Below, piece after piece: positions 58,157-64,000 of a stretch of DNA of 64,000 nt. The position numbers and the translations under genes are program-made. Numbering within the stretch: the stretch's first letter is position 1; each line of letters starts with the position of its first letter. This DNA comes from Planctobacterium marinum. Lineage in GTDB: Bacteria; Pseudomonadota; Gammaproteobacteria; Enterobacterales; Alteromonadaceae. The stretch lies in contig NZ_AP027272.1 in the NCBI RefSeq assembly GCF_036322805.1, positions 1,860,001-1,924,000 on the forward strand, written 5' to 3'. The notes under the pieces are model-generated. The model was not told the origin of the DNA. It worked only from the letters and a program-made list of their open reading frames with translations, and did no database searches.

Positions 58157-58825
58157 GTGAAATACGAAATGTTTGGGATAGTGCTATTTGCCTTCACTTC
58201 TGCACCTTTAGCGCAAACAAATGAGCGCTATACTGTTGTTGTTTCAGAAATTGCAAACATGCTCACACAACCACCGGCCCCGGAAGGTACCTATAACCGT
58301 TTTCTGTCGACTTTGGATAATATTGAGGTAGTTTTTATGCCGCCAGCCAGAGTCGCCATTGAATTTCCTAAGAACTACCTGAACTGCATTTTCCCCGCCA
58401 GTACAGAAACCATGCCGAATAAGCAGCTTCTGCTGGAAAGTAGCCCACTTGAAGTAGCCTATGCTTACCTCTTTACCCTGGAAGAGCAAAGGCGTGATGA
58501 ACTCAATGCAAATTCAAAAATAGCCATTCGTCGTGGCTTTACTTATGGTGGAATTCGCCGATCATTGTCAGCCAATTATATTGAGTTAGACGATGACGCC
58601 ACTGTTCTGCAATTCTTAAATCTTAAACGTGTAGATGCTGTAATTAGTTATCTCGCTGATATTCAAGGTGCTGCCGAAAATTTGAAGTTCCCGATGCCGC
58701 ATTTTCAAAAATACACACCAATTTACGCTGCACGCGAAGCATTTGTGTGTCATGACAATAGCCGCAATAAAATTTTTATTGAGCAAGTCAATGATGCCAT
58801 ACAAAAATGGAAAGCACGTTATTAA
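58157..58825 (+). CDS. Orphan periplasmic binding-protein-like protein, 222 aa
   Basis: Exported protein with a signal peptide (residues 5-18, MFGIVLFAFTSAPLAQ). The remainder resembles a shortened family 3 solute-binding domain: IEVVFMPPARVAIEFPKN, then FLNLKRVDAVISYLADIQG, and a closing helix FIEQVNDAIQKWKA. No transporter genes are nearby. The GTG start is supported by GGAGG ten bases upstream. It is of the same general type as the orphan protein near 17 kb but clearly diverged from it. Confidence 0.65.
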   Translation: MKYEMFGIVLFAFTSAPLAQTNERYTVVVSEIANMLTQPPAPEGTYNRFLSTLDNIEVVFMPPARVAIEFPKNYLNCIFPASTETMPNKQLLLESSPLEVAYAYLFTLEEQRRDELNANSKIAIRRGFTYGGIRRSLSANYIELDDDATVLQFLNLKRVDAVISYLADIQGAAENLKFPMPHFQKYTPIYAAREAFVCHDNSRNKIFIEQVNDAIQKWKARY

Positions 58826-58924
58826 TAGGAATACCCCTAATATTCAGAGTAATACTACTGTAAGACAGTGACTGAACTAATTTCGCCTGGTTATTGACTT
58901 TGTAACGTCAATTCATAAACCCGG

Positions 58925-59437
58925 CTAACTTAGAGAAAATATCGATTGATATTGTTTTATGGAATTTTCGTTGCTTTTAGTCCCGGTGGCGTCTTCTTTA
59001 CTGGCGCGCTCGTTGGCTTCTTTTACCAGTTCCTCTAGTGCTTCCTTTAGTTGTTCTAACTTATCTTTGAGCACATTTAACTCTTCTTTTTGCGCAGGGG
59101 TATGAGGTTTTTGTTCGCTTAAGGCATCGATGGCCGTTTCGGTTTTTTCAATTTCCTCTTTCAGCTCATCCATCTTTTCCTGATCAATACCCAAACGCGC
59201 TAGGGTTAAACGCTCAAAGGCCTCTTCCAGAAAGCTTTTGGGTTGTTCCTCGGCGGCAAGATTTGCCGAATCTTCCGCATCAGATGGTATGGTAGCGGCG
59301 GCAGTTTGCCTGCTTGAAGAGCCATTTAATCCACCTATTCCAGGTTCACTGGAAGATTCAGTGGATTGACTCTGAGACCCATTTCTCGCTGCAGACATAT
59401 TCTGCCAGCGCTCGTAATCCGCTTGAGACACTATCAC
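58925..59437 (-). CDS. Hypothetical coiled-coil protein, 170 aa
   Basis: Not recognised. It opens with VIVSQADYERWQN, continues through a Ser/Ala/Glu-rich disordered region, and has a long charged coiled coil (KMDELKEEIEKTETAIDALS, then ELNVLKDKLEQLKEALEEL). There is no membrane segment in the form given. The GTG at 59437 is preferred because AAGGAG lies 7 nt before it; a longer reading frame reaching 59602 would add a hydrophobic stretch but has no ribosome site. A structural or secretion-linked role is possible, but nothing nearby supports it. Confidence 0.65.
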   Translation of the reverse strand: MIVSQADYERWQNMSAARNGSQSQSTESSSEPGIGGLNGSSSRQTAAATIPSDAEDSANLAAEEQPKSFLEEAFERLTLARLGIDQEKMDELKEEIEKTETAIDALSEQKPHTPAQKEELNVLKDKLEQLKEALEELVKEANERASKEDATGTKSNENSIKQYQSIFSLS

Positions 59438-59713
59438 GTCATCACTCCTTTTATTTGGATAGTCTGTTATTTCCCTTAGACATAGCATGAACCACGCCAG
59501 GAATAGTAAGGGAGGCGAATTGAATGGTTTTAGAGCGCTGTTGGATGTTTGCAAAGCATCACTATGAAATGAGGGCAGGGCACAGCACCAGCTTATCGAC
59601 AATCTGCGACAATATCTGCCATTGTGTTCATTAAATACCCATTGTCGGGAATGACAAATGGCTTCGTTAAAGGTATCGCAATCAGAGGAAATGCGTAAAT
59701 GACCGAATGCAAA

Positions 59714-60958
59714 TCATTGTTTTTGGGTAGCGCTTTTTAATTGTTTTACAAAAACAGCACCTGAATTCTCGCCTTTTGCATCATGGTTTGGGGAAACTAT
59801 CACCGCCTTATTGCCTGATAAACCAATATTCCATCCAAATCTATCATTGGCAAAGCTCTTATTAGCTGTAATTTTTGAAGTGAATTGCCAGTTGCCTGAT
59901 ACTTTTTCATAAACATAAACCGCCCCGGTATCTATGCCTTTTGCATCATGATTCATGGCGCTGATGATTGCCTTATCACCGCTTAATGCGACGCCGCGTC
60001 CAAACCTGTCGTCAGCTTGGCCGTCGGGTGATGTGAGTTTTACTTTTTGTGTCCATTTTCTGCCATTTCGCTCAAAAATATAGGCGGAACCCGCATCTAT
60101 ACCAATCCCTTCGACGTCATCTCTTCGTGCCGACACTAACGCGACATTGCCCGAAATGGCGACCCGAACACCAAATATATCGGTATCTCCAGCATCGTCT
60201 GCTATCAGCTTGGCTTCTTGTATCCATTTGTTGTCATGGTCAAGGACATAAACATACACAGCGCCTGCGTTTTCTGCTTTTTCATCGTGCAAATCTGCAC
60301 CCACCACAATGGTCTCGCCATCTATGGCAATGCTTATACCAAATAGATCTCCCGCAGCACCATCACTGGCTTTGATTTTGGTTTGATACTGCCATGCATC
60401 GCTCTCTCGTTTGTAAATGTAAGCTGCGCCAGAGTTCTCGCCCATTGCGTCGCTTCGCGGCGCCCCAATCACCAGGTGGTTCTCTGTAAGGGAAATACTC
60501 TGACCAAAGGCATCACCCGGTTTGGCATCTGGTGCGGTGATTATTTGCGTCTGTTGCCAACTATCACCATGGCGTTCAAATACGATTACCGCGCCCGCGT
60601 CTTTGCCTTTATCATCTCTTCCTATCACACCTAACACAGCAATATCATTGTTTAACGCGACGTTGCCGCCAGTGGTATCCTCGGCAAAGAAGGGGGCAGC
60701 CACTAGTTTAGCTTGCTGATGCCAGGCGTTGTCATTCAAAACATAAACATAAGCAGCCCCTGCATCCATAATCTGGTTGATATCGGCTTTATAAGCGCCA
60801 ACCAGAAGGGTATTTCCATCAATCGCAGCGCTGTAACCAAAGTAATCTTCAGCCTTGCCATCCTTGGCAACAATCATATCTTGTGTGGCAAAGCTATTTG
60901 CAGCCAATAAAATGAATATGGCACCTATGTAGTGTTTGCTAATTCGGCTTAATTTCAT
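59714..60958 (-). CDS. Exported FG-GAP repeat protein, seven-bladed beta-propeller
   Basis: A 414 aa protein with a signal peptide (YIGAIFILLAANSFA). The mature part is made of seven repeats of about 54 residues, each with a D-x-FG-x-S/A-hydrophobic strand, an ALVGA-like strand and a GAVYVYE-like strand; clear starts are EDYFGYSAAIDG, GDAFGQSISL, GDLFGISIAIDG, TDIFGVRVAISG, DDRFGRGVALSG and NDRFGWNIGLSG, plus a degenerate second repeat. The number fits a seven-bladed integrin-like propeller. The ligand or surface partner is unknown. It is monocistronic. Confidence 0.85.
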   Translation of the reverse strand: MKLSRISKHYIGAIFILLAANSFATQDMIVAKDGKAEDYFGYSAAIDGNTLLVGAYKADINQIMDAGAAYVYVLNDNAWHQQAKLVAAPFFAEDTTGGNVALNNDIAVLGVIGRDDKGKDAGAVIVFERHGDSWQQTQIITAPDAKPGDAFGQSISLTENHLVIGAPRSDAMGENSGAAYIYKRESDAWQYQTKIKASDGAAGDLFGISIAIDGETIVVGADLHDEKAENAGAVYVYVLDHDNKWIQEAKLIADDAGDTDIFGVRVAISGNVALVSARRDDVEGIGIDAGSAYIFERNGRKWTQKVKLTSPDGQADDRFGRGVALSGDKAIISAMNHDAKGIDTGAVYVYEKVSGNWQFTSKITANKSFANDRFGWNIGLSGNKAVIVSPNHDAKGENSGAVFVKQLKSATQKQ

Positions 60959-61032
60959 AAATTATCTCTTACTTTCTATTCAATAATTGGCCGTCATTTG
61001 TTTAAAAATGGCGTATTAACATACAGCAAATA

Positions 61033-61944
61033 TTATTCAAGCTTCCCTGTAATATCGTAGTAATGAGTGGTTACCATCAAATCCGTGTTGATAAACTGCC
61101 AACTCCATGTTTTTGTATAGCTCTCTAATGGCTTAAGTGCCTTGATTGTTGTTAAAGCCAAGCCTTGCTCTACCAGGCCCTGAATTATCTTGTGGGTCTC
61201 GCTAAGCATGGCGATAGTGGCTTTCAGGTCTTGCAAGTTTGCTATCGGACCATGCCCGGCGATGATTTTTGTGTTGTGATCCGAGACGCTGATTATTTTT
61301 TCAATACCTGCAATATAACCTGCTACTGAGCCGCCATTATCAATATCAATAAATGGGAAACGGCGATTAAACAGCAGGTCTCCAGCATGTATCACATTGG
61401 CCTCTTTGAATACCACAAAGAGATCGCTATTAGTATGGGCGTTTGGCGCGTGATAAAGCCCAATAGACTGACCATTCATATTGATAGTCGTGTCATCTGA
61501 AACGTCAATCGTTGGGTAATAATCGGGCGTAAACATCGGGGCCTCACGCCCCAACATTTTGAGTGCTGTTGGATTCTTAAGATAGCCACGAACATTGGGA
61601 TGCGCCATGATAACGGCGCCACGCTGTTTAAAGTAAGCATTGCCTCTGACGTGATCGCGATGAAAGTGGGTATTGAGGATGAGATTGACATCTCGGTTGC
61701 CCGACAGCGTTTTTTGAGTGTCATCGATAAGCTCCACCAGGTGCTCCATCTGTGTATCAACCATGAACACGCCATCTTCACCCACTAACACAGCAACATT
61801 GCCAGAGCGGTCTGTTCGCAATTCATAAATGTGACTGCCAAGGTCGGTGATCTTGATATCAAAACCTTTGTCGGCATCGTGATTGTGCGCTAATGCAGCA
61901 CTGCACCAACAGCAGATAACCATCAACGGGATCAGTTGTTTCAT
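61033..61944 (-). CDS. Exported metallo-beta-lactamase-fold hydrolase
   Basis: A 303 aa metallo-hydrolase with a signal peptide (LIPLMVICCWCSAALA). The zinc motif HFHRDH (residues about 102-107) follows LILNT, with further ligands in NAHTNSDLFVVF, HAGDLLFN and IAGHGP, i.e. a complete MBL set. Its overall pattern is of periplasmic MBL enzymes of unknown substrate, not a classical lactamase. It is divergent from a LysR regulator, with 173 bp between, which is a likely activator or repressor of this gene. Confidence 0.87.
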   Translation of the reverse strand: MKQLIPLMVICCWCSAALAHNHDADKGFDIKITDLGSHIYELRTDRSGNVAVLVGEDGVFMVDTQMEHLVELIDDTQKTLSGNRDVNLILNTHFHRDHVRGNAYFKQRGAVIMAHPNVRGYLKNPTALKMLGREAPMFTPDYYPTIDVSDDTTINMNGQSIGLYHAPNAHTNSDLFVVFKEANVIHAGDLLFNRRFPFIDIDNGGSVAGYIAGIEKIISVSDHNTKIIAGHGPIANLQDLKATIAMLSETHKIIQGLVEQGLALTTIKALKPLESYTKTWSWQFINTDLMVTTHYYDITGKLE

Positions 61945-62027
61945 GTTTCCACTCGTTCACTGTATTTGATTGTGCTGCTGATATTAAGGAGGCATAGGAA
62001 GAAAATATAATTTTAAAATTGCATCCC

Positions 62028-62091
62028 ATTCATTTCAAAATATGATGAATTCGCAAAAATAACTGTTCATTTATAAATTTTTGTGATGAAT
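62028..62091. promoter_or_regulatory. Probable LysR-type regulator binding region
   Basis: Between the divergent genes are four related half-sites: ATTCAT (62028), ATGAAT (62045), GTTCAT (62065) and ATGAAT (62086). The first pair is spaced by exactly 11 bp, the LysR-box arrangement. The second pair has a wider 15 bp gap. Two such sites fit the recognition-plus-activation layout of this regulator family. Confidence 0.6.
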
Positions 62092-62117
62092 TGGAGCGGT
62101 GATTAAGGAGGTTTGTT

Positions 62118-63056
62118 ATGCGCACTCAAGAATTAAAATTATTAGTTATCTTTGATGTCATCATGACAGAAAAGTCAATTACCCTGGCTGCTGAACGATT
62201 AGCAATGACACAACCTGCTGTTTCCAATGCCGTGTCCCGAATGAGAGTTTTGTGGAAAGACCAACTGTTTGTTCCTGATGGCCGTAAAATACAGCCAACG
62301 TCTTATGCCAATAACTTTTGGGATAAGGTACGAGACTCCTTACGCAATATTAATCAAGCTATCGAACCGGAGGAGTTTGAAGAGGGCAGTGCGCAGCGGA
62401 CCTTCAGAGTTGCTCTACCAGACATCGCGCTTGATGCCCTTTGGCCAGACTTAAGAAAACTATTTGAGGATGAAGCCCCCGGACTTAATTTGCATGCTGT
62501 CCCTTACACTATCGCCAGCACTAAGCCGGTTTTGGACGCCGCTGATGTTGATCTTGTTATCGGGCAGGGCAATCGTTCACTGGAAAATATCTGCACTGAA
62601 CACCTGTTCGATACCAGCTATGTCTGTGTTATGCGCAAAGGTCACCCTTTAACAAATAAACCGTTGACCATTGAAGCCTTTTCAAAAGCAGATCACTTAT
62701 TAATTTCACTGTCTGGCGACATTTCCAGTCCGGTAGACCAAACGTTACAGCAATCCGGGCTCACACGGCGAATTGCCATTACGGTGAACAGTTTTTCCTC
62801 TGCCGTTCCGATTATCAAAAAGACGGATGTTATTGCGATTTTACCTACAGACCTTGTTCACAATCATCTAGATAACAATGAGATTGCCGTTTTCCACCCA
62901 CCACTGGATATTCCTCATTCATCAATTTCCATGTTATGGCACAAGCGCCAGAGTAGCGATAAAGGATTAATTTGGTTACGCAATCAGATAAAGCGCATAT
63001 TCATCGAACGAAGAACCCAGCAGGTTCAGGCCGTGTTGGATTTTATTGATTCGTAG
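62118..63056 (+). CDS. LysR-family transcriptional regulator
   Basis: DNA-binding regulator of 312 aa with the amino-terminal winged helix (LKLLVIFDVIMTEKSITLAA then RLAMTQPAVSNAVSRMR) and a periplasmic-binding-like effector domain (residues about 90-300). The domain's RTFRVALPDIALDALW opening resembles the NodD/LinR/NahR group. An AAGGAGG site lies 7 nt before the ATG. It is divergent from the MBL hydrolase gene and most likely controls it, and possibly itself. Confidence 0.93.
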   Translation: MRTQELKLLVIFDVIMTEKSITLAAERLAMTQPAVSNAVSRMRVLWKDQLFVPDGRKIQPTSYANNFWDKVRDSLRNINQAIEPEEFEEGSAQRTFRVALPDIALDALWPDLRKLFEDEAPGLNLHAVPYTIASTKPVLDAADVDLVIGQGNRSLENICTEHLFDTSYVCVMRKGHPLTNKPLTIEAFSKADHLLISLSGDISSPVDQTLQQSGLTRRIAITVNSFSSAVPIIKKTDVIAILPTDLVHNHLDNNEIAVFHPPLDIPHSSISMLWHKRQSSDKGLIWLRNQIKRIFIERRTQQVQAVLDFIDS

Positions 63057-63561
63057 GTTATTTGTATCGAAATGGGTATTTAGAAGCGGCGGGTTCTTGG
63101 AGATAGTACGTTTTGATTGCAGCGGTGTTGGGTGGCTTATCATGTCCACCTTCATGGGGCTCTTGCTATGTTTACCGAATTGCGTGATTTTGGTAAATAA
63201 AAGCAAATTATCTTCAGTTTCCTTCGCAAAAAAACATGATCTTCTACAAAAAAGTCAAAGATGACATATTGATGATAAGATTCCTTCACCAACAAATGAA
63301 ATACGCCATGTATTTTTCAAATTGAGATGTTTAGTCATTGATGGGGCCCCCTCAAGCTTATAGGTGTTAACTCTCTCAAGTAAGGTGTAAATAAATTTAT
63401 TTTTATCTAGCCAAAATTCGGTAACTTTGTTATCTATTGCCTACATAGCAAGAGTCAAATTTTATATAAAGTCCATTTTCAATTTTTAATAGAAAATTTG
63501 AAGCTTTATCCTCGACGCTTGAAACAATCCCATCCACTGTAAGAAAACAAGGAAGTTAAAA
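63057..63561. other. AT-rich gene-free interval before the right-edge gene
   Basis: About 505 bp without a convincing gene; the 72-codon frame at 63046-63264 overlaps lysR and lacks a ribosome site. The composition is noticeably more AT-rich than the preceding genes. A TTTTATATAAAG stretch (about 63460) is a plausible -10 region for the gene that follows. No terminator after lysR was identified. Confidence 0.6.
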
Positions 63562-64000
63562 ATGACTACACTAAGACACCAAGATTTAAACTTCGGAAGT
63601 ATCAAAGAGGTTGATGGAAGTTCAATCATTTTGCATGCAAATTTTCTAGAACGTGAATGTGGGGGTATTAAACTTTGCGCTGAAGTAGGTGCATATGTCA
63701 ACTGTGGTGGGGCCCACGGAGATACCATCTGCAATATCAGTAAGGTGCAAATATCTGAGGTTGAAAAAACAATAAGAACTGACAATGGCCTTGAAATAGT
63801 CAGAGAAGAAAGAAAGATAGTGACTCTCTCTATTCTTGGTAGTGCTACACATGGAAAATTTAGGAGAGGTACAAAACGATTACCTACAATTAATTGTGAG
63901 GCTTATTTTCTCAGTAGTGACCAATTAAATTGTTTGATTGGGATAGATCTTAGAGAAGATAAAGAGCACTTTTGTGTAACAGACGATAGTGATGATGATC
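63562..64000 (+). CDS. HerA-like ATPase, amino-terminal HAS-barrel region (truncated by window edge)
   Basis: The first 146 codons of a gene that runs off the right edge. The visible part resembles the HAS-barrel of HerA/DUF87-type hexameric DNA-translocating ATPases: NFGSIKEVDGSSIILHAN at the start, an IVTLSILGSATHGKFRRGTK segment matching the V-x-LxG-x-F-xRG pattern, and a PTINCEAYFLSSDQL continuation. The Walker motifs would lie beyond the edge, so the assignment is unconfirmed. An AAGGAAG ribosome site sits 6 nt before the ATG. HerA proteins often work with NurA, DUF4297 nucleases or SIR2 in DNA repair or phage defence. Confidence 0.55.
   Translation, partial: MTTLRHQDLNFGSIKEVDGSSIILHANFLERECGGIKLCAEVGAYVNCGGAHGDTICNISKVQISEVEKTIRTDNGLEIVREERKIVTLSILGSATHGKFRRGTKRLPTINCEAYFLSSDQLNCLIGIDLREDKEHFCVTDDSDDD

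Noticed and set aside
61033-61944. Carbapenemase-type metallo-beta-lactamase
   Set aside because: It has only the general MBL-fold zinc motif; the sequence pattern is of uncharacterised periplasmic hydrolases.
63046-63264. 72-codon frame after lysR
   Set aside because: Overlaps the lysR end, lacks a ribosome site, and has no recognisable features.
63486-63785. 99-codon reverse-strand frame at the right edge
   Set aside because: Antisense to the HerA-like gene, which has a good ribosome site and a coherent domain pattern.

Overview
The window looks like a chromosomal segment of a marine gammaproteobacterium of the order Alteromonadales (Alteromonadaceae: Glaciecola, Paraglaciecola or Aliiglaciecola type). 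The evidence is conserved synteny and family choice: mnmA-hflD-purB, rluE next to a monomeric NADP isocitrate dehydrogenase, cspD/clpS-clpA/infA/bpt-aat, ppsR/ppsA, tesA/ybbA-ybbP, yfbV, many orphan periplasmic binding proteins, and moderate GC content. The placement is inferred from gene content; no database search was done. Almost everything is ordinary core chromosome. No transposase, integrase, prophage or CRISPR array was seen.

Layout. 0-8.9 kb: a BASS-family transporter cut by the left edge, a WbuC-type cupin, a CtlX-type guanidino hydrolase, a soluble chemotaxis receptor, an acyltransferase, a secreted propeller-like protein, two identical tRNA-Val genes behind a near-perfect sigma70 promoter, azlC-azlD and an AraC regulator. 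8.9-11.5 kb: gltX and a tRNA-Ala/Glu/Glu operon with its own stable-RNA promoter, followed by about 0.7 kb of hairpin-rich non-coding repeats. 11.5-23.3 kb: small metabolic and hypothetical genes, arfB, dusC, and two translationally coupled secreted amidohydrolases, the second apparently lacking metal ligands. 23.6-34 kb: tesA divergent from ybbA-ybbP, a membrane-bound AraC regulator, ppsR divergent from ppsA.

34-46 kb: a YdiJ-type D-2-hydroxyacid dehydrogenase, a lipoprotein, a GNAT enzyme, then a leftward mnmA-hflD-purB-cyclase-roxA run combining tRNA thiolation, purine synthesis, a membrane class III cyclase (predicted adenylate cyclase) and the ribosomal L16 arginine hydroxylase. After two small exported proteins come a second hairpin-repeat cluster and rluE. 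46-54 kb: icd with a structured leader, cspD, and a complete bacterial N-degron module (clpS-clpA protease adaptor and unfoldase; bpt and aat aminoacyl-transferases) around infA. 54-63 kb: a TPR/membrane protein pair, trxB, yfbV, a phosphoribosyltransferase, a binding protein, a coiled-coil protein, a seven-repeat FG-GAP propeller, and a metallo-beta-lactamase-fold enzyme divergent from a LysR regulator with four matching half-sites between them.

The last 0.9 kb is visibly AT-richer and begins an open reading frame that runs off the right edge. It resembles the N-terminal HAS-barrel of HerA-type ATPases, which are common partners of nucleases or SIR2 proteins in anti-phage systems. Its function cannot be settled without the sequence beyond the edge. 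The other most unusual signals are the modular hairpin repeats near 11 kb and 45.5 kb, whose stems vary while their loops are conserved.
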